DNA of 18,219 nucleotides from the NCBI GenBank assembly GCA_963525745.1, contig CAURMH010000032.1, positions 1-18,219 of the forward strand. The letters are read 5' to 3'. Each line of letters opens with the position of its first letter. Position 1 is the stretch's first letter. Positions 6,754 through 13,589 of the stretch are shown here, piece by piece. Source of the DNA: CAURMH01 sp963525745. Its GTDB lineage: Bacteria > Pseudomonadota > Gammaproteobacteria > Enterobacterales > Pasteurellaceae. A program made the position numbers and the translations under genes. The notes beneath the pieces were generated by a model. That model made no database searches and was not told the DNA's origin. It worked only from the letters and a program-made list of their open reading frames with translations.

Positions 6754-6778
6754 AATACAGCACGCTGTATTGTCCAAG
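6754..6778 (-). promoter_or_regulatory. Candidate nudC promoter with palindromic operator
   Basis: The minus strand has TTGGAC (6777-6772), then 17 bases, then TATAGG (6754-6749). The spacer contains AATACAGCGTGCTGTATT (6771-6754), an inverted repeat with a 7-bp stem. An outer inverted pair CTTGGACA/TGTCCAAG (6729-6736, 6771-6778) encloses it. The palindrome's placement between -35 and -10 suggests repression, by a regulator I do not recognise. Confidence 0.42.
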
Positions 6779-6818
6779 ACTCAAATTTCTTCATCCAAGT
6801 TTAGATTGACGATAAAGC

Positions 6819-6941
6819 CCATTGATACCCTATTTTTTAAAACATTGCAACCAAACAACACCGGAAGAATATGAGGCAATGTGTCATAAAAAATCCGCCC
6901 CTTAATCAGCCGATTTTGTCTAGTTTTTAGGGAGTAAATCA
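6819..6941 (+). pseudogene. IS3-family transposase C-terminal fossil plus right end
   Basis: A short frame ends with CNQTTPEEYEAMCHKKSAP and a stop at 6903-6905. The 'TPEEYEA' tail is typical of IS3-group OrfB C-termini. The upstream part is out of frame or lost. About 35 bases beyond the stop, the complement of 6941 onward reads TGATTTACTCCCTAAAAACT, like an IS3-family terminal repeat (starts TGA, then CCC and A-rich). The catalytic core is absent, so this is a dead remnant in the nudC-sdhE gap. The family call is from motif memory. Confidence 0.5.
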
Positions 6942-6966
6942 TTTTTTAGAAGACGAGAAAGGAAGA

Positions 6967-6995
6967 TTGTTCGGTTTTTGTTATTTTGCTAATAT
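6967..6995 (+). promoter_or_regulatory. Candidate sdhE promoter
   Basis: TTGTTC (6967-6972) and TAATAT (6990-6995) are 17 bases apart, 33 bases before the sdhE ATG. Confidence 0.5.
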
Positions 6996-7027
6996 TGCGG
7001 GTTATTAAATTTGTGAGAGCGATTATA

Positions 7028-7285
7028 ATGACTAAATACAATAAACTTCGTCTTGAATGGGATTGTCGTCGGGGTATGCTAGAGTTGGATAAGATTATTA
7101 TGCCTTTTTATAAACAATCTTTTGAACAACTCAGTGATAAGCAAAAGGCTGTTTTTATTCGTCTTCTCGCCTGTTCCGATCTCCAGCTTTTTTCTTGGTT
7201 TTTTAACGGTAGCGAATCAGCGGATGCCGAATTACAGGAAATGGTCGAGTATATTCGAACTGTACAAAAAATAAATGTAAATTAA
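7028..7285 (+). CDS. sdhE: FAD assembly factor SdhE (YgfY/CptB)
   Basis: Small cytosolic chaperone that promotes covalent FAD attachment to the flavoprotein subunits of succinate dehydrogenase and/or fumarate reductase. The product is 85 residues, usual for DUF339/SdhE. The defining motif RGxxExD is seen as RGMLELD (15-21) after EWDCR. The start at ATG 7028 gives the family N-terminus. An in-frame upstream start would add a hydrophobic leader unlike the family. The ribosome-binding site (GAGAG) is modest. It lies 132 bases before rpoE, a gap holding a sigma-E-like promoter. The membrane partner YgfX found next to it in enterics is not present. Confidence 0.88.
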   Translation: MTKYNKLRLEWDCRRGMLELDKIIMPFYKQSFEQLSDKQKAVFIRLLACSDLQLFSWFFNGSESADAELQEMVEYIRTVQKINVN

Positions 7286-7300
7286 TTTTACCGTAAAAAC

Positions 7301-7329
7301 GGAACTTTTATTGCCGGCCTCTGTCATAA
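7301..7329 (+). promoter_or_regulatory. Candidate sigma-E promoter for rpoE (autoregulation)
   Basis: GGAACTT (7301-7307), the exact sigma-E -35 core, is followed after 16 bases by TCATAA (7324-7329), close to the sigma-E -10 TCNAA pattern. It lies about 90 bases before rpoE, as expected for a self-activated sigma-E operon. The -35 overlaps a tiny ACCGT/ACGGA hairpin. Confidence 0.6.
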
Positions 7330-7417
7330 AGGGCAACAAGAGCTTGCTGTATTAAGGCAATAAAGGCGTGTAAAATTGCGAATTTGAATAAGCCGGATAT
7401 TGTGTCGTAGGAGAAAT

Positions 7418-7993
7418 ATGACTGAACAGCTTACCGATCAGGCCTTGGTAGAAAAAGTGCAGCAAGGAAATAAAAAAGCATTTAATTTGTTGGTTGCCCG
7501 TTATCAAAATAAAATCGCCGGTTTACTGACGCGTTATATTTCGCCGAATGATATTCCCGATGTGGCGCAAGAATCTTTTATAAAGGCCTATCGTTCAATT
7601 GATTCTTTTCGTGGTGACAGCGCTTTCTACACTTGGCTGTATCGAATTGCCGTCAATACGGCGAAAAATTACTTAATGTCGCAGGGGAGACGTCCGCCGA
7701 GTGAAGATATTTTGGCGGAGGATGCCGAGAGTTATGAGGTCGGTACTCAGTTACGAGACGGAGATACCCCTGAAAACCAAATGTTATCCAAAGAGCTGGA
7801 GCGTGTTGTGTTTGACGCAATTCACAACCTTCCGGAGGATTTAAAAACAGCTATCACCTTACGCGAACTTGAAGGACTGAGTTATGAAGAGATTGCGGAG
7901 ATAATGGACTGTCCTGTAGGCACCGTCCGTTCCCGTATTTTTCGCGCAAGGGAAATCGTTGAGAGCAAAATACAACCGCTAATGCAGCGTTAA
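7418..7993 (+). CDS. rpoE: RNA polymerase sigma factor RpoE (sigma-E, ECF family)
   Basis: Extracytoplasmic-stress sigma factor that directs polymerase to envelope-repair genes when freed from the anti-sigma factor RseA. It is 191 residues, the same as in E. coli. Region 2 spans about 20-90 with DVAQESFIKAYRSIDSFRG and FYTWLYRIAVNTAKN. Region 4 spans about 135-185 with LPEDLKTAITLRELEGL and the helix-turn-helix SYEEIAEIMDCPVGTVRSR. The start at ATG 7418 follows TAGGAG. rseA begins 18 bases after the stop, the conserved operon order. Regulation: candidate sigma-E promoter upstream and RseA sequestration. Confidence 0.96.
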   Translation: MTEQLTDQALVEKVQQGNKKAFNLLVARYQNKIAGLLTRYISPNDIPDVAQESFIKAYRSIDSFRGDSAFYTWLYRIAVNTAKNYLMSQGRRPPSEDILAEDAESYEVGTQLRDGDTPENQMLSKELERVVFDAIHNLPEDLKTAITLRELEGLSYEEIAEIMDCPVGTVRSRIFRAREIVESKIQPLMQR

Positions 7994-8011
7994 TAAAAGT
8001 CGGAGTTACAA

Positions 8012-8593
8012 ATGCAAAAAGAGTTACTTTCAGCCTATATGGACGGAGAAATCGTTAATCCTGAGTTAACGAATGAACTTTGTGAAAGTCCTTCGTTACA
8101 ACAGTCTTGGGTGAATTTTCATATGATAAGAACCGTCATGCGTAATGAAACCCACGTATTTTTAGGCGCGGATTTTACTGCCAAGATGGCCGATTTAATT
8201 GAAAATGAGGAAAAACATTCATCTGATATTCAGGTTTCCCAACCTTCTGTGCGAGAAGTTGAAAAGTTATCGTTTGTTCAAAAGTTAAGAGCCGTTTTTG
8301 CACCGGTTGTTCAGGTCGCTATAGCCGCCGGCGTTTGTTTAGTTGCTGTTTTAGGCGTGCAGTCGTTTAAAACGCAAAATGATGTGAATAACGCCTCTGA
8401 AATACCGATTTTGCAAACACTCCCGTTTAATAATTCGGTGCAAGAGGTTAGTTATAATGCCCCTGTAAGAGATGTAGCGACAGCAGAACAAATCGAACAA
8501 AAAAATCGTCGTATTGGTGTGATGTTACAAAACTATGAATTACAGCGCCGTATGCATACAGATACGTTAAGTTTCGCCAACGGTGCAAAATAA
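8012..8593 (+). CDS. rseA: Anti-sigma-E factor RseA (MclA)
   Basis: Single-pass inner-membrane protein. The N-terminal cytoplasmic domain binds sigma-E, and the periplasmic part is cleaved by DegS then RseP under stress. It has 193 residues. Features: MQKELLSAYMDGE start and WVNFHMIRTVMR typical of the RseA sigma-binding domain, a transmembrane helix about 98-117 (VVQVAIAAGVCLVAVLGV), then a periplasmic tail. The tail is rather diverged from E. coli, so the DegS site cannot be placed. It starts 18 bases after rpoE. A clear terminator hairpin follows before rseB. Confidence 0.92.
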   Translation: MQKELLSAYMDGEIVNPELTNELCESPSLQQSWVNFHMIRTVMRNETHVFLGADFTAKMADLIENEEKHSSDIQVSQPSVREVEKLSFVQKLRAVFAPVVQVAIAAGVCLVAVLGVQSFKTQNDVNNASEIPILQTLPFNNSVQEVSYNAPVRDVATAEQIEQKNRRIGVMLQNYELQRRMHTDTLSFANGAK

Positions 8594-8603
8594 GTCTGAC
8601 GAT

Positions 8604-8636
8604 AAAAAATTCACCGCAATGGGTGAATTTTTTATT
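8604..8636 (+). terminator. Intrinsic terminator between rseA and rseB
   Basis: AAAATTCACC (8606-8613 region) pairs perfectly with GGTGAATTTT across a GCAATG loop, followed by a T-run to 8639. The A/T flanks make it potentially bidirectional. It sits inside the usual rpoE-rseA-rseB operon. Confidence 0.8.
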
Positions 8637-8659
8637 TTTACATGAAATGATATAAACTT

Positions 8660-9613
8660 ATGCAAAAAATATTCTTAAAATTAACCGCACTTTTCATACT
8701 CGGTTTCCCGGTTTTGTTTGTAAACGCTGCCGAAGAGCAAGATGCACGCACGATCTTAAACAAAATGTCAGATTCGGTGAATTCATTGAATTACGAGATT
8801 GCATTTGTACAAACCACACCTTCTAATATGGATTCGTTCCGATACCGACATATTAAGCAGGATAATAAAATTTACGCCCAGCTCGTCACGCTTGATGGTG
8901 TTCAGCAGGAAATTATCCAACGGGATAATTTAATTAGTTATTTTCAGCCGAATATCCAAGCTTTTACGATTAAAAGTAAAGATATTGTCGATGCCTTGCC
9001 TGCGGTTATCCGTGTCGATTTTAATCAATTGGCGCAATACTATGAGTTCATTAAACTGAACAAGAATCGCGTAGCAGGTCGTATCGTTGATACGATTCGT
9101 ATCATCCCAAAAGATGATTTCCGCTATCAGTATTTAATCTTTGTAGATGAAGAAAACGGGTTATTACTGCGTAGTGATATGCTGGATCGCGATGGTAAAT
9201 TACTTGATCAATTTCGCGTTGTGACACTTTATATTGACGATAGGCTAAAAGGGCTGACTGATTATCTAAATCAAGTCGTACCCCCCCCTCTACTGGACAA
9301 AAATACTGTTCATGGCGATGTCTCGCTCAGTTGGGAAACAGGCTGGCTACCGCAAGGTTTTACAGAAGTCAGTCAAAATCAGGACACGATGGGAAATGAC
9401 GTGATTGACAGCCGTCTGTTTAGTGACGGATTGTTTACTTTTACGCTTTATGTGGCGAATGCCAATGGTCAGCAAAAGCACGACGGCACTTGGAAACAGG
9501 GCGCTTATACAATCTACAACGAAGTTATCGGAGATAAAGAAATTACGTTTATCGGACAGCTTCCAATTGCGGCGGCAAAGCGTGTCGTGCAGGAAATTAA
9601 GTTTTTACCCTAA
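8660..9613 (+). CDS. rseB: Sigma-E regulator RseB (MucB)
   Basis: Periplasmic protein that binds the RseA periplasmic domain and shields it from DegS. It senses mislocalised LPS/lipoprotein in its family. It has 317 residues, normal length. A signal peptide is visible: MQKIFLKLTALFILGFPVLFVNA, predicted cleavage near 23/24. The N-terminal LolA-like lipid-binding fold covers roughly 25-210 (FVQTTPSNMDSFRYRH..., LISYFQPN) and the C-terminal RseA-contact domain roughly 220-317. The ribosome-binding site is weak. An exact uptake sequence (8684-8692) encodes the LTALF of the signal peptide. rseC, usual downstream, is missing; metH follows after 238 bases. Confidence 0.93.
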   Translation: MQKIFLKLTALFILGFPVLFVNAAEEQDARTILNKMSDSVNSLNYEIAFVQTTPSNMDSFRYRHIKQDNKIYAQLVTLDGVQQEIIQRDNLISYFQPNIQAFTIKSKDIVDALPAVIRVDFNQLAQYYEFIKLNKNRVAGRIVDTIRIIPKDDFRYQYLIFVDEENGLLLRSDMLDRDGKLLDQFRVVTLYIDDRLKGLTDYLNQVVPPPLLDKNTVHGDVSLSWETGWLPQGFTEVSQNQDTMGNDVIDSRLFSDGLFTFTLYVANANGQQKHDGTWKQGAYTIYNEVIGDKEITFIGQLPIAAAKRVVQEIKFLP

Positions 9614-9625
9614 TCTGATGAAATA

Positions 9626-9634
9626 AAGTGCGGT
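9626..9634 (+). repeat. DNA uptake signal sequence
   Basis: Exact AAGTGCGGT followed by CAAAATCATAAT, just after the rseB stop. Paired with an inverted copy at 9720-9728. Confidence 0.9.
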
Positions 9635-9719
9635 CAAAATCATAATATTTTCATCACACGTATAACAACCTCTATTGTCTTTTCTACACGGTCATCAATG
9701 TGAAATTCCACGTTTTTCG

Positions 9720-9728
9720 ACCGCACTT
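9720..9728 (-). repeat. DNA uptake signal sequence (inverted copy)
   Basis: ACCGCACTT preceded by TTTTTCG, the extended consensus. It is 85 bases from its partner, so a folded terminator is unlikely though not excluded. Confidence 0.9.
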
Positions 9729-9781
9729 TTCTTTGTCCTATGTTTATTTGTTCCATCCCCCGCTGTTGTCTCAGATAACAT

Positions 9782-9810
9782 TTGACAGCGTAAGCACATC
9801 TTCCTACTAT
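9782..9810 (+). promoter_or_regulatory. Strong sigma-70 promoter for metH
   Basis: TTGACA (9782-9787), the exact -35 consensus, is 17 bases from TACTAT (9805-9810). Start of transcription would be near 9817, leaving a leader of about 35 bases. I see no MetJ or MetR site or riboswitch fold in the gap. Confidence 0.7.
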
Positions 9811-9851
9811 TTCACTCATTTATTTGAATACTAACAAACGGAAAGCTTATT

Positions 9852-12800
9852 TTGAAAAACACCACTGAAATACTAAAAAATGCCCTTGCCCAACGTATCT
9901 TAATTTTAGACGGCGCCATGGGCACGATGATCCAAAAATATAAACTCACCGAAACGGATTTCCGAGGTGAACGCTTTAAAGAAAGTGCGGTGGATTTACG
10001 CGGCAATAATGATTTGCTCACCCTCACCCAACCACTTTTGATTTCCGCCATTCACGAAAAATATTTGGAAGCCGGCGCGGACATTATCGAAACCAATACC
10101 TTCAGCTCCACCACCATTGCACAAGCGGATTACGACTTGCAATCCATTGCTTACGAACTGAATTTTGCCGGCGCGAAACTGGCGCGTTTAGCCGCAGATA
10201 AATACAGCACACCGGAAAAACCAAGATTCGTCGCGGGGATTCTCGGCCCAACGAACCGCACTGCCTCCATCTCCCCAAACGTAAACGACCCCGGTTTCCG
10301 TAACGTCACCTTTATGGAATTGGTGGATGCCTATTCAGAAGCCACACGTGGCTTAATTGAAGGCGGTGCCGATTTAATTATGATCGAAACCATTTTCGAC
10401 ACGCTGAATGCCAAAGCCGCGGTATTTGCCATCGAAACCGTGTTTGAAGAATTAGGTGTGGAATTACCGATTATGATTTCCGGCACCATTACCGATGCTT
10501 CCGGCCGCACCCTTTCAGGACAAACTACCGAAGCCTTTTATAACTCCTTGCGCCATGCTAAACCACTGACATTCGGTTTGAACTGTGCGCTAGGCCCGAA
10601 AGAACTTCGCCAGTATGTTGAACAACTGTCTAAAATCAGCGAAACCTACGTTTCCGTGCACCCGAACGCAGGCTTACCAAACGCCTTCGGCGGCTACGAT
10701 CTCGGTGCGGAAGACATGGCGGCACACCTGAAAGAATGGGCGGAAAGCGGCTTTGTAAACATTATCGGTGGCTGTTGCGGCACCACACCGGAACACATCA
10801 AAGCCTTTGCCGAGGCAGTAGAAAATATCCCGCCACGCAAATTGCCACAAATTAAAACCGCTATGCGTTTATCGGGCTTAGAACCGCTTAACATTGATGA
10901 TGAAAGCCTGTTCGTGAACGTGGGCGAACGTAATAACGTGACAGGCTCGGCGAAATTCAAACGCTTAATTAAAGAAGATAAATTTGCCGAAGCCATTGAA
11001 ATTGCCATCGACCAAGTAGAAAACGGTGCGCAAGTCATCGACGTGAACATGGACGAAGCCTTGCTCGACGGCAAAAAATGCATGACCCGTTTCCTCAACA
11101 TTATGGCGACGGAACCCGATGCGGCCAAAGTGCCAGTGATGATCGACTCCTCCAAATGGGAAGTGATTGAGGCGGGCTTGCAATCGGTGCAAGGTAAGCC
11201 GATTGTGAACTCCATTTCCTTAAAAGAAGGCGAAGAGATTTTTATCGAACACGCCAAACAGGTGCGTAAATACGGCGCTGCCGTTGTCGTGATGGCATTT
11301 GACGAAGTCGGCCAAGCGGACACCGAAGATCGCAAAGTGGAAATCTGTACCCGTGCCTATAACATCTTAGTCAACCAACTTGGCTTCCCGCCGGAAGACA
11401 TCATTTTCGACCCGAACATTTTCGCCATCGGCACCGGGATTGAAGAACACAACAATTACGGCGTGGATTTCATTAACGCCACAGGCCGCATTAAACGTAG
11501 TCTTCCGCACGCCAAGATTTCCGGCGGTGTATCAAACGTGTCCTTCTCCTTCCGCGGCAACAACGTGATGCGTGAAGCCATTCACGCGGTCTTCCTCTAT
11601 CATGCCATCAAACAAGGCATGGACATGGGGATCGTGAACGCAGGCCAGCTCGCGATTTATGACGATCTCGATCCTGAATTGCGTGAAATCGTAGAAGATG
11701 CCGTCTTAAACCGTAGCCCAGATGCCACAGAAAAATTGCTCGATATTGCAGAAAAATACCGCAATCAAGGCAATGAAAGTGCGGTGGATTCTGTCGCCGA
11801 ATGGCGTACGTGGCCGGTGGAAGAACGTTTAAAACACGCCCTCGTGAAAGGGATTACCACGTACATCGTTGAAGACACTGAAGAAGCCCGCCAAAAACTG
11901 CCAACGCCGTTAGAAGTGATCGAAGGCCCGCTCATGGCAGGCATGGACGTGGTGGGCGATTTGTTCGGCGACGGCAAAATGTTCCTCCCACAAGTGGTGA
12001 AATCGGCGCGCGTGATGAAACAATCTGTGGCGTATTTAGAGCCGTTTATCAACGCAACCAAACAAAAAGGCTCCAGCAACGGCAAAGTGGTGATCGCAAC
12101 CGTGAAAGGCGACGTGCATGACATCGGCAAAAACATCGTGAGCGTGGTGTTGCAATGTAATAACTTTGAAGTGATTGACTTGGGCGTGATGGTGCCGGCG
12201 GACAAAATCATTCAAACCGCCATTGAGGAAAAAGCTGACATTATCGGCTTGAGCGGTTTAATTACGCCATCTTTAGACGAAATGGAATACTTCCTCGGCG
12301 AAATGACGCGCTTAGGCTTGAATTTGCCTGTTTTGATTGGCGGCGCGACCACCTCCAAAGAACATACCGCGATTAAACTGTATCCAAAATATAAACAACA
12401 CGGCGTGTTCTATACCTCAAACGCCTCCCGTGCGGTAACGGTGTGTGCCACGTTGATGAACCCGGAAGGCCGTGCAGCATTGTGGGAGCAATTCAAGAAG
12501 GATTACGAAAAAATCCAACAATCTTTTGCCAACCGCAAACCGTTGCGTAAACAACTCAGCATTGAAGAAGCGCGCGCCAACCGTTTCGACGGCTTTAACG
12601 GCGAATGGGCAGATTATGTGCCGCCAACACCAAACCAAACCGGCATTGTGGAATTTAAAAACGTACCGATTGCCGAACTGCGTAAATTTATCGACTGGTC
12701 ACCGTTCTTCCGTGTGTGGGGCTTGATGGGCGGCTATCCGGATGCCTTTGATTATCCGGAAGGTGGCGAAGAAGCGCGCAAAGTGTGGAATGATGCACAA

Positions 12801-13538
12801 GTGGTATTGGATGAATTAGAACAAAACCACAAACTCAACCCAAGCGGCATTTTAGGCATCTTCCCTGCGGAACGTGTGGGCGATGATGTGGTGTTATTCT
12901 CCGATGAAGACCGCACGAAAACCATCGGCACCGCTTACGGCTTACGCCAACAAACAGAACGTGGCAAAAACAGCAAAAGCCAATTTAACTTTGCCTTGAG
13001 CGACTTTATCGCTGATCGCGAAAGCGGCAAAAAAGACTGGATGGGTATGTTCGCCGTGTGCGCCGGCATTGAAGAAATGGATTTAGTGGAAGGCTATAAA
13101 GCGGCAGGCGACGACTACAACGCCATCTTGCTACAAGCCGTAGGCGACCGTCTCGCTGAAGCTATGGCGGAATACCTGCACTTTGAGCTACGCACCCGCA
13201 TTTGGGGCTACACGCAAGAGGAATTCGACAACCAAGGGTTAATCAACGAAAACTACGTCGGCATCCGCCCTGCACCGGGTTATCCAAGCTGCCCAGAACA
13301 TACCGAAAAAGCCTTGATTTGGGATTTATTAGAAGTAGAACAACGCATCGGCATGAAACTCACCGAAAGCTACGCCATGTGGCCGGCAGCTTCCGTCTGC
13401 GGTTGGTACTTCACCCACCCTGCAAGTAACTATTTCACTTTAGGTCGCATTGATGAAGACCAAGCTCAAGATTATGCCAAACGTAAAGGTTGGGATGAGA
13501 GAGAGATGATGAAATGGTTGGGTGTGGTCATGAAGTAA
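9852..13538 (+). CDS. metH: Cobalamin-dependent methionine synthase
   Basis: Cytosolic enzyme that transfers the methyl group of 5-methyltetrahydrofolate to homocysteine through methylcobalamin. It has 1228 residues, full length for MetH. Modules in order: homocysteine domain (about 1-325) with zinc ligands Cys245, Cys308, Cys309 (GGCCGTTP); pterin domain (about 350-620, NVGERNNVTGS); B12 domain (about 650-890) with DxHxxG at Asp754-His756-Gly759, His756 being the cobalt ligand; AdoMet reactivation domain (about 900-1228) with RPAPGYPSCPEHTEK. The start is TTG at 9852 with GGAAAG upstream; the next residues match the family. Base composition is more GC-rich than its neighbours. Two uptake sequences lie inside (9983-9991, 11777-11785). 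Activity requires cobalamin, which the cell may import. Confidence 0.97.
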   Translation: MKNTTEILKNALAQRILILDGAMGTMIQKYKLTETDFRGERFKESAVDLRGNNDLLTLTQPLLISAIHEKYLEAGADIIETNTFSSTTIAQADYDLQSIAYELNFAGAKLARLAADKYSTPEKPRFVAGILGPTNRTASISPNVNDPGFRNVTFMELVDAYSEATRGLIEGGADLIMIETIFDTLNAKAAVFAIETVFEELGVELPIMISGTITDASGRTLSGQTTEAFYNSLRHAKPLTFGLNCALGPKELRQYVEQLSKISETYVSVHPNAGLPNAFGGYDLGAEDMAAHLKEWAESGFVNIIGGCCGTTPEHIKAFAEAVENIPPRKLPQIKTAMRLSGLEPLNIDDESLFVNVGERNNVTGSAKFKRLIKEDKFAEAIEIAIDQVENGAQVIDVNMDEALLDGKKCMTRFLNIMATEPDAAKVPVMIDSSKWEVIEAGLQSVQGKPIVNSISLKEGEEIFIEHAKQVRKYGAAVVVMAFDEVGQADTEDRKVEICTRAYNILVNQLGFPPEDIIFDPNIFAIGTGIEEHNNYGVDFINATGRIKRSLPHAKISGGVSNVSFSFRGNNVMREAIHAVFLYHAIKQGMDMGIVNAGQLAIYDDLDPELREIVEDAVLNRSPDATEKLLDIAEKYRNQGNESAVDSVAEWRTWPVEERLKHALVKGITTYIVEDTEEARQKLPTPLEVIEGPLMAGMDVVGDLFGDGKMFLPQVVKSARVMKQSVAYLEPFINATKQKGSSNGKVVIATVKGDVHDIGKNIVSVVLQCNNFEVIDLGVMVPADKIIQTAIEEKADIIGLSGLITPSLDEMEYFLGEMTRLGLNLPVLIGGATTSKEHTAIKLYPKYKQHGVFYTSNASRAVTVCATLMNPEGRAALWEQFKKDYEKIQQSFANRKPLRKQLSIEEARANRFDGFNGEWADYVPPTPNQTGIVEFKNVPIAELRKFIDWSPFFRVWGLMGGYPDAFDYPEGGEEARKVWNDAQVVLDELEQNHKLNPSGILGIFPAERVGDDVVLFSDEDRTKTIGTAYGLRQQTERGKNSKSQFNFALSDFIADRESGKKDWMGMFAVCAGIEEMDLVEGYKAAGDDYNAILLQAVGDRLAEAMAEYLHFELRTRIWGYTQEEFDNQGLINENYVGIRPAPGYPSCPEHTEKALIWDLLEVEQRIGMKLTESYAMWPAASVCGWYFTHPASNYFTLGRIDEDQAQDYAKRKGWDEREMMKWLGVVMK

Positions 13539-13551
13539 GAATATTTAAGCT

Positions 13552-13589
13552 AAAACAGTACCGATATATTTCTATACCGGTACTGTTTT
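13552..13589. terminator. Bidirectional terminator between metH and the OLD-like gene
   Basis: AAAACAGTACCG (13552-13563) pairs perfectly over 12 bases with CGGTACTGTTTT (13578-13589) across a 14-base loop. A/T ends on both sides suit both convergent genes. The right arm overlaps the stop codon of the minus-strand gene (13590-13588). Confidence 0.82.

Noticed and set aside
9640..9756. 38-residue minus-strand frame MEQINIGQRKVRSKN... between rseB and metH
   Set aside because: Protein-like text but very short, built partly over an uptake sequence, with no properly spaced ribosome-binding site. Kept only as a possible gene relic.
10694..11335. 213-residue minus-strand frame inside metH
   Set aside because: Shadow of a strongly supported coding strand; serine-rich, low-complexity composition typical of antisense translation.
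11765..12211. 148-residue minus-strand frame inside metH
   Set aside because: Antisense shadow with no recognisable domain or start signal.
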